From Oscillospiraceae bacterium (GTDB lineage Bacteria > Bacillota > Clostridia > Oscillospirales > Oscillospiraceae): a DNA stretch of 36,688 bases. This document shows, one piece after another, positions 1 to 7,907 of the stretch. Below the pieces are notes generated by a model. The model made no database searches. It worked only from the letters and a program-made list of their open reading frames with translations, and was not told the DNA's origin. Positions within the stretch are counted from its first letter, which is position 1; each line of letters starts with the position of its first letter. The position numbers were made by a program, and so were the translations under genes. The stretch is from assembly GCA_017466215.1 (NCBI GenBank), contig JAFTUO010000075.1, forward strand, positions 1 to 36,688, given 5' to 3'.

Positions 1-3000
1 AAGAACGCTGTTGGTATGTACATCTGGCAGGATTGCAACGCCAGCTGGCAGACTTCCAACACCAGCGCTCACTTCGGTGACATCGAGATCTACACCTATC
101 TGGATACCGAAGAAGAAACCACTACTGTCCCCAGCGGCAGCGCACTGGCTCTGGGTGACAACAATGTTACCCTGACTTATGCCAGCATGCCTATGGCAGC
201 TCCTTACTGGACCTACACCGCTACCGAGGCTGGCAGCCTGACCGTTACCGTTACTTCCATTGACGGCAACAGCATGCTGGATATGGCTTTCGGCAGAGGT
301 ATGTACACCCTGCTGGTTGGCGAGACCGACGGCGCATACACCAATACTGCAACTGTCGCTATGGGCGAAGGCGAGACCGTTAACATTGCTGTTTTGAACA
401 ACGTTGGCGAAGCTCCCGCAGTGATCACCCTGTCCTGGACTGCTGGCGCAGGCGGCGAAACTCCTGCAGATAAGAATCCTGCTGACTATTTCACGCAGAA
501 TCCCGAAGGCCAGTATGTCATTGAGTCTCTGGTAAATCCCGTAGATATCTTTGTCGGCAATGACGACATCTACTACATCTATACCGCAGAAGCTGCCGGT
601 ACTGTAACCGTTACCCCTTCTGTGGACGGCTATGAGGCAACCAACTGCTGGATCGCTGTGAATGGCGATTGGAATTACAGTGCAGATCCCGTAAATGTGG
701 CTGCTGGCGATGTTGTTCTGATCAATGTCTGGCAGGGCTATGAAGGCACTGTTACTCTGGCTATCAGCGAAGGTGGCGAAGGTGGCGAAGGCGGCGAAGG
801 CGGCGACACTCCCACTGAGAAGGATCCCGCTGATTACTTCGAAGTTGACGGCGACGGCAATTTCGTCATCGAATCTCTGCCTGCCGATATCTTTGTCGGC
901 AACAACGACATCAACTACATCTACACTGCAACGGAAGACGGCGTTGTGACCGTAACTCCCTCTGTGGACGGCTACACTGCTACCAACTGCTGGATCTACC
1001 TGAACGGCGTTTGCGACACCAGTGCAGCTCCTGTAACCGTTACTGCCGGCGATGTTGTTCTGATCAACATCTGGAGTGGTTATGAAGGCACCGTCACCCT
1101 GGGTGATGGCAGCGAAGGCGGCGAAGGCGGCGACGAGCCCGGCGGCGATACTCCCGTTGAAGGCCTGCCCAGCGGCAGCGCACTGGCTCTGGGCGACAAC
1201 AATGTTGCTCTGACCTACGCAACTATGCCTATGATGGCTCCTTACTGGACCTACACCGCTACTGAGGCTGGCTACCTGACCGTTACTGTTTCTTCCATCA
1301 ACGGCAACACCATGCTGGGTATGCCCTTCGGCATGGGTACGTACACCTTGCTGGTTGGCGAGACCGACGGCATGGGTGCCAACACCGCAACTGTCTATAT
1401 GAACACCGGTGACACCGTCAATGTGGCAGTTCTGGACACCATGGATATGGAAGAAGTTCCTGCAGTGCTCAATCTGGGCTTTGTTGCAGGTGAGCCCATC
1501 GTGGAGAAGGACCCCGCTGACTATTTCGAGCAGGATCCTGATGGCAACTACATCATTGATTCTCTGGAGAGCCCCGTAAATATCTTCGTTGGCAACAACG
1601 ACATTAACTATATCTACACTGCAACTGAAGACGGCGTTGTGACCGTAACTCCCTCTGTGGATGGCTTTACCGCTACCAATTGCTGGATCACCCTGAATGG
1701 CACGCTGGATACCAGCGCAGCTCCTGTTACCGTTGCTGAAGGAGACGTTGTCGTCATCAACATCTGGAGCGGCTACGAGGGCACTGTTACCCTGACTGCC
1801 GGTGAAGGCGGCGAAGGCAACGAGGGCGGCGAAGGCGGCGAAGGCACAGAGCCCGGCGAGAGCGTTACCGTCGAGAACGGCGAAGGCACCATCAGCGAGG
1901 TAGACGCAATTGAGATCTTCTACACCCCCGATGCTGACGGCGTTCTGACCGTCGACATTTCCGCTGACCCCGGCTTCAAGTTCTGGGTTTTTGACGTTGC
2001 TACCGACGCGTCTCTGACTCTGCCTGAGAGCGGTGAATCCGGCACTTATACTTACAATCTGGAAGCAGGCGTAGAGTACCGCGTTTACATCATCGGCTAC
2101 TATGACTGGGCTGAATCTGCTGCAGTCATCACATATGATGTTTCCTTTGCAGCACAGGAAATTGAGCAGCCCACCGTTGACATCGACAAGTCCGATGTCG
2201 TTCTGGAGCTGGGTGAGAATAATGTGGTCCTGCTGGAGAATACCATCGTTTCTCTGTTCGAGTTCACTCCCGCTGAGCCCGGCATCTACACCATCACTGT
2301 TGGTGACGGCGTAACTATGTCTACCTACACCTTCACACAGTATCTGATCGAAGAGGCTGTTGACGGCGTGATCGAGCACACCGCTACTGCTGCAGAGCAG
2401 ACTGTTCTGATCGGTTTGACTTCGGAAGATGCTTCCGTTACTGTTACCATTGAGAAGACCGGCAGCTACACACCTCCCGCACAGACCGTTTATGAGGACT
2501 ACGTTCCCACCAACACCGTCGAGTCCGACTTCGAAGAGCCCACTGATCTGGAGAGCATCGACATCACTCAGGAGCAGAATGTTGTTCTGGGCGATGACGG
2601 TTACTACCACCTGGGCACTGCTGACGGCCCCATCATCTACGTGAACCTGAACAATGAACAGTTCACTCTGGCTGTTCTGTATGATGCAGGCGCTCCCATT
2701 ACTATGCGCGGCACTTATGTGGATGAGAACGGCGAGGAGCATCCTTACGACTTTATGGATATGATCACCGGTATGTACTATGACTACAGCCTGGTCAATG
2801 ACTACCATCCTCTGAACACCGACCTGATGATCTTCCTGAAGGCCTACGGTGAGGCTCAGGGCTGGTACAATGCAAACACTTCCGGCTTTGCCTCCATTGC
2901 AGGCGGCGAGTTCAACGAAGAGTCTGCTTGGCTGGCAAGCTGCTATGTCTCCGCTGCAGATCTGGATGATGATACCACCGGCGACGACACCACCGGCGAT

Positions 3001-3315
3001 GACACCACCGGCGACGACACCACTGGTGATGGCACCACTGGCGACGACACCACCGGCGACGACACCACTGGCGACGACACCACTGGTGATGACACCACCG
3101 GCGACGACACCACCGGCGACGACACCACCGGCGACGACACCACCGGCGACGACACCACCGGCGACGACACCACCGGCGACGACACCACCGATGACGAGGG
3201 CGAAGGCGACGATCTGCCCGCAGACACTGGCGACGTTATGCTGAGCGTTCTGTCTGCTATGATGGCTGTCTCCGCTATCGGCGGCGCGGTTGTCATCAAG
3301 AAGAAGGAGTTCTAA
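1..3315 (+). CDS. Large repetitive cell-surface protein, 5' end outside the window
   Basis: The frame is open from the first base, so the Met at 16 is probably internal and the N-terminus lies upstream. The visible ~1100 residues contain two kinds of beta-rich module. Type A (about 127-450 and 1165-1490) begins with PSGSALALGDNN; type B (about 472-765, 817-1105 and 1504-1795) begins with K(N/D)PADYF and contains ATNCWI. Modules are joined by Gly/Glu-rich linkers. A non-repetitive domain (about 2480-2960) follows, then 15 tandem five-residue units (D-D-T-T-G), and a C-terminal anchor: LPADTGD at 3214-3234, a hydrophobic stretch and the tail KKKEF. This matches a sortase-type or membrane-anchored wall protein, although the motif has one residue more than classical LPXTG. 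I do not recognise the modules as a named family; an adhesin or scaffold role is inference. No sortase gene is visible. A strong terminator follows. Confidence 0.85.
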   Translation, partial: KNAVGMYIWQDCNASWQTSNTSAHFGDIEIYTYLDTEEETTTVPSGSALALGDNNVTLTYASMPMAAPYWTYTATEAGSLTVTVTSIDGNSMLDMAFGRGMYTLLVGETDGAYTNTATVAMGEGETVNIAVLNNVGEAPAVITLSWTAGAGGETPADKNPADYFTQNPEGQYVIESLVNPVDIFVGNDDIYYIYTAEAAGTVTVTPSVDGYEATNCWIAVNGDWNYSADPVNVAAGDVVLINVWQGYEGTVTLAISEGGEGGEGGEGGDTPTEKDPADYFEVDGDGNFVIESLPADIFVGNNDINYIYTATEDGVVTVTPSVDGYTATNCWIYLNGVCDTSAAPVTVTAGDVVLINIWSGYEGTVTLGDGSEGGEGGDEPGGDTPVEGLPSGSALALGDNNVALTYATMPMMAPYWTYTATEAGYLTVTVSSINGNTMLGMPFGMGTYTLLVGETDGMGANTATVYMNTGDTVNVAVLDTMDMEEVPAVLNLGFVAGEPIVEKDPADYFEQDPDGNYIIDSLESPVNIFVGNNDINYIYTATEDGVVTVTPSVDGFTATNCWITLNGTLDTSAAPVTVAEGDVVVINIWSGYEGTVTLTAGEGGEGNEGGEGGEGTEPGESVTVENGEGTISEVDAIEIFYTPDADGVLTVDISADPGFKFWVFDVATDASLTLPESGESGTYTYNLEAGVEYRVYIIGYYDWAESAAVITYDVSFAAQEIEQPTVDIDKSDVVLELGENNVVLLENTIVSLFEFTPAEPGIYTITVGDGVTMSTYTFTQYLIEEAVDGVIEHTATAAEQTVLIGLTSEDASVTVTIEKTGSYTPPAQTVYEDYVPTNTVESDFEEPTDLESIDITQEQNVVLGDDGYYHLGTADGPIIYVNLNNEQFTLAVLYDAGAPITMRGTYVDENGEEHPYDFMDMITGMYYDYSLVNDYHPLNTDLMIFLKAYGEAQGWYNANTSGFASIAGGEFNEESAWLASCYVSAADLDDDTTGDDTTGDDTTGDDTTGDGTTGDDTTGDDTTGDDTTGDDTTGDDTTGDDTTGDDTTGDDTTGDDTTGDDTTDDEGEGDDLPADTGDVMLSVLSAMMAVSAIGGAVVIKKKEF
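2968..3192 (+). repeat. 15 tandem copies of a 15-bp unit encoding D-D-T-T-G
   Basis: Fifteen consecutive in-frame 15-bp units (consensus GACGACACCACCGGC) encode DDTTG. Unit 5 reads DGTTG and the last reads DDTTD. The first units vary at third positions (GAT/GAC, ACC/ACT, GGC/GGT), while the later ones are nearly identical, as expected from recent slippage or unequal crossing-over. The encoded acidic, Thr-rich segment sits just before the anchor and is probably a wall-spanning, possibly O-glycosylated stalk (inference). Confidence 0.95.
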
Positions 3316-3348
3316 TAACCCCCGCTTCTGACAGCGAATAACACCAAA

Positions 3349-3375
3349 GGGCGCGTCTTCGGACGCGCCCTTTTT
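3349..3375 (+). terminator. Rho-independent terminator of the surface protein gene
   Basis: A perfect 9-bp GC-rich stem (GGGCGCGTC / GACGCGCCC) is closed by a TTCG tetraloop in the C(UUCG)G context and followed by five T residues. It lies 33 bases after the stop codon of the surface protein gene. Confidence 0.95.
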
Positions 3376-3392
3376 GGATATTCAACAGATAC

Positions 3393-3421
3393 TTGCAATC
3401 GGGAAACGAAAGTGTTATACT
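3393..3421 (+). promoter_or_regulatory. Sigma-A-type promoter for the 148-residue lipoprotein gene
   Basis: TTGCAA at 3393-3398 and TATACT at 3416-3421 are separated by exactly 17 bp. They lie between the preceding terminator and the Shine-Dalgarno of the next gene, so this gene appears to be transcribed on its own. Confidence 0.8.
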
Positions 3422-3460
3422 ATCCTTGCAAATGAACCTAACATATTTGGAGGAAATATA

Positions 3461-3907
3461 ATGAAACAGTTTAAGAAGTTGTTTGCCTTGATGCTGGCGC
3501 TGATGCTGGTAGTTTGCCTGTGCGCCTGCGGTCAGGATACGCAGACAGATAAGCCTACTGACCCCACCACCGGCACTACGCAGACCACAGATCCTACTAA
3601 GAGCACCACACAGCCGACCACCGAACCGGCGATTCCCGACGGTATGGTCCAGTACAAGGTCAAGGTTGTTGATGAAGCAGGCAACCCCGTTGTTGGTGTG
3701 ATGGTGCAGGTTTGCACCGATGAAAGCTGCCTGATGCCGGTCAAGACGGACGATGCAGGCGTCGCTACCTTCGCTCCTGCAGCGGAGGGCGAGTACCACG
3801 CCAACTTCCTGCCCGGCGTTCCCGCAGGCTACGAGGCAGATGCCGAGGTGTTCTATTTTGCCGAGGGCGAAACAGAGCTGACCATCGTGCTGAAAGCTGT
3901 CGCGTAA
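3461..3907 (+). CDS. Small lipoprotein with a Thr/Pro linker and CnaB/SpaA-like domain
   Basis: The start is the ATG at 3461, preceded by GGAGG at 3449-3453; an upstream in-frame ATG at 3374 lies ahead of the promoter and is rejected. The 148-residue product has a lipoprotein signal peptide ending in LCAC (lipidated Cys about residue 25), a Thr/Pro/Asp-rich spacer to about residue 60, and one compact beta-sandwich domain starting YKVKVVDEAGNPV. This resembles the carboxypeptidase-regulatory/CnaB-like fold common in surface proteins of Clostridia. The domain carries a Cys pair spaced C-x5-C (VCTDESC), which could form a disulfide outside the membrane. A related domain occurs in the next gene. 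Specific function unknown. The gene is monocistronic, with its own promoter and terminator. Confidence 0.85.
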   Translation: MKQFKKLFALMLALMLVVCLCACGQDTQTDKPTDPTTGTTQTTDPTKSTTQPTTEPAIPDGMVQYKVKVVDEAGNPVVGVMVQVCTDESCLMPVKTDDAGVATFAPAAEGEYHANFLPGVPAGYEADAEVFYFAEGETELTIVLKAVA

Positions 3908-3920
3908 CGCAATAAGCGCA

Positions 3921-3952
3921 AAATGCCCGCCAATCTCTGGCGGGCATTTTTT
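3921..3952 (+). terminator. Terminator of the 148-residue lipoprotein gene
   Basis: The inverted repeat TGCCCGCCA / TGGCGGGCA has a 5-nt loop and is flanked by an A-run on the left and six T residues on the right. It starts 14 bases after the stop codon. Confidence 0.93.
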
Positions 3953-3961
3953 ATTTACGTA

Positions 3962-3990
3962 TTGTAACGTTGGCTGAAATAGAGTATAAT
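3962..3990 (+). promoter_or_regulatory. Sigma-A-type promoter for the TlpA lipoprotein gene
   Basis: TTGTAA at 3962-3967 and a perfect TATAAT at 3985-3990 are 17 bp apart. They lie directly after the upstream terminator and about 30 bases ahead of the next start codon. Confidence 0.85.
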
Positions 3991-4021
3991 TGGGGCATAT
4001 AGAAACGAAAGCGGTGGACAT

Positions 4022-5407
4022 ATGAAACGAAAAATTGCGCTTACTCTGGCGGTTTTGCTGCTGCTGTCCAGCGTGGGCTGTACCCAGACACCTGCCAGCA
4101 ATCCAACGGAAGAGGCGACCATTTGGGAAACAGACCCGACCGACGGCAGCACACAGCCCCCGACCCAGAGCGAGCCGCAGCCAACGGCGACCCAAACGCC
4201 AACGGAGCAGACACAAACGCCTACTGTTCAGCCAACGCAACCAACGCAGCCGACAGATTCGACCCAAATAACGCAGCCTACCCAGGGAACGCAGCCGGTC
4301 CAGACAATGCAGCCCACCCAGGCAACGCAGCCGACCCAATCGACCCAACCGACTGCGCCGTCGACTTCGCCGACACAGCCGGAGGAAACGCAGACCGCCA
4401 CTCTGGTGACGGAAACGCCCACGGATACCGGCTGTCAGCACGACTATCAGCAGACCTATACCAAGGCAGCAACTTGTTCTGCCGAGGGATATAAGAAGTT
4501 TACGTGCAGAAAGTGCGGTGCAGTTACCCGGCAGGAGATCCCCATCAAGGACCACAGCTACAAGGACGCCACTTGCCTGCAGCCCAAGACCTGCACCGGC
4601 TGCTCCCGGACAGAGGGGGCTGCTTTGGGGCACAGCTACGGCGGAGATCACCTTTGCATCCGCTGCGGTGCGAAAAACCCGAGCGTGTCGCCGGAATCAA
4701 TGCGTGTAGACTTTGTCGCCACCGTTCGCTCTGACGAGGGCGTGGCGCTTGCCGGCGTTACCGTTTCTGTTTATACCACATCCGAATCGGGCGGCGCCGT
4801 TACCGACCAAAAGGGAATGGCTACGGTTGCGCTGAATGCAGGCAGCAGCCAGTACACCGTTCGGCTGTCCAATGTTCCGGAGGGGTATGAGGTCCAGGAA
4901 AGCTACAGCTTCACCAGCGCCCAGGTTACCATCAATCTGAAATCCCTCCCCGTGCGGTCAGACCCTAACGATCACTCCAAAGCCCGTTATAAAGAGGGCG
5001 ATGAAATGATGGACTTCACTATGACCGATGTGGACGGAAGAACGTATCAGCTGTCTCAGCTGCTGCAGGAAAACAAACTGGTGATTCTGGATTTCTGGTA
5101 TGTCAGCTGCAATCCCTGCAAGAAGGAATTCCCGTATTTTGAGGCCGCGTTGAAAGCTTATGGCGATGATGTGGTGCTGCTGGCGGTAGATCCTTTCTAC
5201 TCTGCAGAGGATATTCGCCAGCTCCGGGACGATATGGAGCTGAGCTTCCCCGTGTTCCAGGACCCGCTGGGTCTGTCGGGCGGCTTCCGGGTGGAAAGCT
5301 ATCCCACCACTGTATTCATTGACAGCACCGGAACGATCCGCAGGATCCACCGGTCGGCCTTCAGCGATGAGGCGTCTTTCCTCAGAGCTGTCGCGGCGTA
5401 CTTATAA
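4022..5407 (+). CDS. Lipoprotein with Cys-ribbon repeats, CnaB-like domain and TlpA-type thioredoxin domain
   Basis: This 461-residue exported protein is predicted to be tethered by a lipidated Cys (VGC, about residue 20). Domains in order: signal peptide; a long T/P/Q-rich spacer (about 25-135); a Cys/His-rich segment (about 138-222) with CRKCG, CTGCS and CIRCG pairs; a CnaB/SpaA-like beta domain (about 230-312) related to that of the preceding lipoprotein; and a thioredoxin-fold TlpA/ResA-like domain (about 325-461). The active site is FWYVSCNPC, with C363 and C366, followed by the expected cis-Pro region (YPTTVFID). TlpA-family proteins reduce or oxidise extracytoplasmic disulfides. The electron donor may be the Fe-S/thioredoxin membrane protein encoded convergently at 5449-6900 (inference). 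The start follows a purine-rich GGTGG and lies downstream of a good promoter. Confidence 0.88.
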   Translation: MKRKIALTLAVLLLLSSVGCTQTPASNPTEEATIWETDPTDGSTQPPTQSEPQPTATQTPTEQTQTPTVQPTQPTQPTDSTQITQPTQGTQPVQTMQPTQATQPTQSTQPTAPSTSPTQPEETQTATLVTETPTDTGCQHDYQQTYTKAATCSAEGYKKFTCRKCGAVTRQEIPIKDHSYKDATCLQPKTCTGCSRTEGAALGHSYGGDHLCIRCGAKNPSVSPESMRVDFVATVRSDEGVALAGVTVSVYTTSESGGAVTDQKGMATVALNAGSSQYTVRLSNVPEGYEVQESYSFTSAQVTINLKSLPVRSDPNDHSKARYKEGDEMMDFTMTDVDGRTYQLSQLLQENKLVILDFWYVSCNPCKKEFPYFEAALKAYGDDVVLLAVDPFYSAEDIRQLRDDMELSFPVFQDPLGLSGGFRVESYPTTVFIDSTGTIRRIHRSAFSDEASFLRAVAAYL

Positions 5408-5443
5408 AAATTTCCCCGGTGGCCTAGCCACCGGGGATTTTTG
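5407..5443. terminator. Bidirectional terminator between convergent redox genes
   Basis: A 10-bp perfect stem (CCCCGGTGGC / GCCACCGGGG, 5414-5436) with a 3-nt loop has A-rich sequence on the left and T-rich sequence on the right. It can therefore terminate both the plus-strand TlpA lipoprotein gene and the minus-strand Fe-S/thioredoxin operon. Confidence 0.92.
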
Positions 5444-5448
5444 TTTCG

Positions 5449-6900
5449 TTAATTAAAGGCTTCCTCTACCGCAGCCTTCAAAGATTCATAGGTTACGGAG
5501 GAGACGAAGATCTTGGAGATCACGCCATCTTCATCCAGCACAACGGTGTAGGGATATGTGCCTCTGCCACCTAAGGTGGAGTAGTAGCCGCTGGTGCCGA
5601 CATCATCAATGGCATAGTCTGCCAGGAAGGTCAGATTGGAGCCAGCGTAGTTATCAGCAACGTACGCCGCTGCTGTTTCTGCCGCCAGAAGATAGGAGTG
5701 AACGGCGAAGACGGAAACGCTGTCGCCATATTCATCGGCTACTTGTGCAAAGAAGGGAAGCTCTGCGCAGCAGGGGGTACACCAAGTGCCCCAGAAGTTG
5801 ATCACGGTAACCTTGCCGGTCTGGGTGGGGTCGACGGTTTCTTCCAGAATGCCGTCGGGTGTAATAACTTTCAGCTGCTCGCCGTAGCACAGCTCGCCCA
5901 CCTGGTTGCCCTGGGTGATGGATACCGGCTCCGGCTGCTGCCAGTAATATGCGATCGCGCCGGCCAGGATTCCCACCAGAACCACTGCGGAAATGATCCG
6001 GGTAACCAGCTTTGCCTTTTTGTGCTTGCCGTCATCCTGGACGGGGCTGGCTTTTATGCCCTTCCACTTGATCGCCTGGGTGGGGCAGACATTGATGCAT
6101 TCGCCGCAGCTGATGCACTCCTGGTCGCCAACCTCCTTGATATCCACCTTGCAGTGGCTCAGACACAGACCGCAATTTGTACACTTGCTGCTTTCCACCT
6201 TAACACCGAAAATGGACAGCTTGTTGAACAGTCCGTACAGCGCGCCGAGGGGGCAGATGAAGCGGCAGAACAGCCGGAAGATGAACACAGAGCCCACCAA
6301 AATGCTGACCATCAGCAGGAATTTCCAGGTGAACAGCGGGCCTAACATTGAGAAATAACTCTCGTTGACGGCGTTGGAAAGCAGGCCGATGCCGCCTTCC
6401 AAAGTGCCTGCTGGGCAGATGTATTTACAGAATGCGGGCAGGGGAGTGTTGCGAAGTGCGTACATAATCGGTACGATCAGCACGAAGAACACCAAAATCA
6501 CGTATTTTAAGTAGGAAAGCACCCGGGTAGCCGGGCTTTTTTTGACCTTGGGCGTGGGGATCTTATGCAGCAGCTCCTGCACCAGACCGAAAGGACACAG
6601 CCAGCCGCAGATCATTCTGCCGAACAAGATGCTGTACAGCAGCAGGATGCCGCCCACATAGAACAGTGTGCTGCGGTCAGCGCTGAAAGAACCCTGGAAA
6701 GAACCCAGCGGACACGCGCCCACCGCACCGGGGCAGGAGTAGCAGTTGATGCCGGGGGCGCAGAATTGCTTGGTGCTGCCCTGGTAGATATTGCCTGATA
6801 CAAAGCCTTTCAGGTTGGCGTTAAACAGCAGCGCAAAATACAGCTGCATAATTTTTCGCTTGGTCGGGATCAGCTTTTTCAGTTTTTCCTTCATATCCAT
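5449..6900 (-). CDS. NapH-like Fe-S membrane protein fused to a TlpA-like thioredoxin domain
   Basis: The 483-residue product has an N-terminal multi-pass membrane part with three CxxxCP motifs (CGWLCP, CKYICP, CRFICP), as in NapH/NosR/CcoG-type proteins, plus an N-terminal Cys cluster (C-x6-C-x2-C-x6-C). A cytoplasmic 2x[4Fe-4S] ferredoxin domain follows (CTNCGLCLSHC and CISCGECINVC), then a further membrane segment and a C-terminal extracytoplasmic TlpA/ResA domain with WCTPCC. The likely role is to carry electrons through Fe-S centres across the membrane to an external thioredoxin (inference from architecture). The chosen start overlaps the upstream gene's stop as TGATG, indicating translational coupling; an in-frame ATG at 6918 and another at 6894 are alternatives. 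Terminates at the shared bidirectional hairpin. Confidence 0.88.
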   Translation of the reverse strand: MDMKEKLKKLIPTKRKIMQLYFALLFNANLKGFVSGNIYQGSTKQFCAPGINCYSCPGAVGACPLGSFQGSFSADRSTLFYVGGILLLYSILFGRMICGWLCPFGLVQELLHKIPTPKVKKSPATRVLSYLKYVILVFFVLIVPIMYALRNTPLPAFCKYICPAGTLEGGIGLLSNAVNESYFSMLGPLFTWKFLLMVSILVGSVFIFRLFCRFICPLGALYGLFNKLSIFGVKVESSKCTNCGLCLSHCKVDIKEVGDQECISCGECINVCPTQAIKWKGIKASPVQDDGKHKKAKLVTRIISAVVLVGILAGAIAYYWQQPEPVSITQGNQVGELCYGEQLKVITPDGILEETVDPTQTGKVTVINFWGTWCTPCCAELPFFAQVADEYGDSVSVFAVHSYLLAAETAAAYVADNYAGSNLTFLADYAIDDVGTSGYYSTLGGRGTYPYTVVLDEDGVISKIFVSSVTYESLKAAVEEAFN

Positions 6901-7679
6901 CACCCCAATCCTACGCACTCGGTGCAGATGGCGACAGCCTTAGCCAGCACATCCGCAGTGCCGCCGGCTACAAATCCGCCGACGATCACGCCCAAGGCAA
7001 GACCCAAAACTGCCAGCCGGATATACAGAAGCTTGCGATCCGCTTTTTCCACCTGAGGTGCAGGCTTATTTACCGCTTTTGGTACAAGCTTTACCAGCTC
7101 CAGCTCCCGGCGAATGCTTGCCCGGGAGTAGTAGGCAGCAAAAATGCTGCAGATAGTGGGGATCAGTGTGCAGGGGATCAGCAGCCAAATAACTGCCACG
7201 ATAGAATCGGTGGCAAGGTGCAGCTCTTCGCTGTAGTTGCTGCCGTTGCAGGCGTAGGGCAGGAAGACGATGCCACCGATCACCCAGACTGCCAGGCAGA
7301 GAATCAGCGCCAGGCGGCGCTTTTTCTGCTCCTGCCGGATGTCAGCCAGCAGTTCAGAGCCGCAAAGCTGCATATCCGCCCTTTCATATGCTCTGCGCAG
7401 CAAAAGGGCATATTGCTTTTGCACCTGTGGGCGTTTCTTTTCCGCCGGCAACAGAAATGCCAAAAGGAAGCTGCCGGCGATCATTGCCAGCGTGATGTAA
7501 ACCGGCAGGGCAATGGGAGCGAAAGCTGCCGCCACCTTTTCCGGGGTATAGATCTGCTCACCGCCGGAATGGTAGATCTGCAGGCACGCTGCCATCAAAA
7601 GCAGCCCGGACACAGCGGTCATTGCGCTGACAGCAATGCCGTAAATCAGGCGAAGGAGCTTAATAGCTTTCGAATTCAT
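6900..7679 (-). CDS. Multi-pass membrane protein with a CD1871A-like CXXC tail
   Basis: The 259-residue protein has about five hydrophobic segments (around residues 10-33, 58-75, 123-141, 158-178 and 229-248) and charged cytoplasmic loops. The last ~45 residues, ending AVAICTECVGLG, resemble the short CD1871A-family CXXC proteins of Clostridia, which end in similar I-C-x-E-C-I-G-x-G sequences; here the tail is fused to a larger membrane protein. The CXXC at the end of a membrane segment suggests thiol redox chemistry at the membrane. A GGAGG at 7687-7691 is well placed and a promoter lies just upstream. The gene is coupled by TGATG overlap to the Fe-S/thioredoxin gene, so the two products probably act together. 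The N-terminal part is not recognised. Confidence 0.82.
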   Translation of the reverse strand: MNSKAIKLLRLIYGIAVSAMTAVSGLLLMAACLQIYHSGGEQIYTPEKVAAAFAPIALPVYITLAMIAGSFLLAFLLPAEKKRPQVQKQYALLLRRAYERADMQLCGSELLADIRQEQKKRRLALILCLAVWVIGGIVFLPYACNGSNYSEELHLATDSIVAVIWLLIPCTLIPTICSIFAAYYSRASIRRELELVKLVPKAVNKPAPQVEKADRKLLYIRLAVLGLALGVIVGGFVAGGTADVLAKAVAICTECVGLG

Positions 7680-7712
7680 AGGCTTTCCTCCAAGGGGATT
7701 TTTGTCGAAATC

Positions 7713-7741
7713 AGTATATCACAAAACACACGAAAAGTAAA
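7713..7741 (-). promoter_or_regulatory. Promoter of the minus-strand membrane redox operon
   Basis: On the minus strand, TTTACT (7736-7741) and TATACT (7713-7718) are separated by 17 bp, 22 bases upstream of the Shine-Dalgarno. This promoter and the divergent one at 7824 share the 228-bp gap 7680-7907; apart from them and the two ribosome binding sites I saw nothing else in that gap. Confidence 0.75.
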
Positions 7742-7823
7742 CGATGCTGTGAAAACACTTTTTATCAGAAATTCGTATACTTCAAACGCCTTGGTTTTTT
7801 AGACAAAGAAGACGGAAAACTGG

Positions 7824-7852
7824 TTGCTTTTTATGATAAAATGCTGTATTAT
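7824..7852 (+). promoter_or_regulatory. Promoter of the protease / peptide-import operon
   Basis: TTGCTT at 7824-7829 and TATTAT at 7847-7852 are separated by 17 bp. The start codon is 55 bases further on, leaving a short leader. This is the only convincing promoter I see before the tandem terminators at 23842-23923. Confidence 0.75.
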
Positions 7853-7907
7853 ATAGGGAGGTATGCATATTTGCACTTGTACTATGGACAGAAAGGCGAA
7901 AATATAA

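Noticed and set aside
3374..3460. N-terminal extension of the 148-residue lipoprotein from the ATG at 3374
   Set aside because: This start lies ahead of the promoter and inside the terminator tail; the ATG at 3461 has a proper ribosome binding site and begins a signal peptide.
4228..4422. Repetitive Thr-Gln-Pro coding DNA considered as a CRISPR-like or minisatellite array
   Set aside because: The repeats are short, imperfect and in frame with the lipoprotein spacer, with no unique spacers between constant repeats.
3296..4651. A 451-codon minus-strand open frame across two lipoprotein genes
   Set aside because: It crosses two strong terminators and two promoters of plus-strand genes, and its Arg/Leu/Gly-rich product looks like translated antisense of Thr/Pro repeats.
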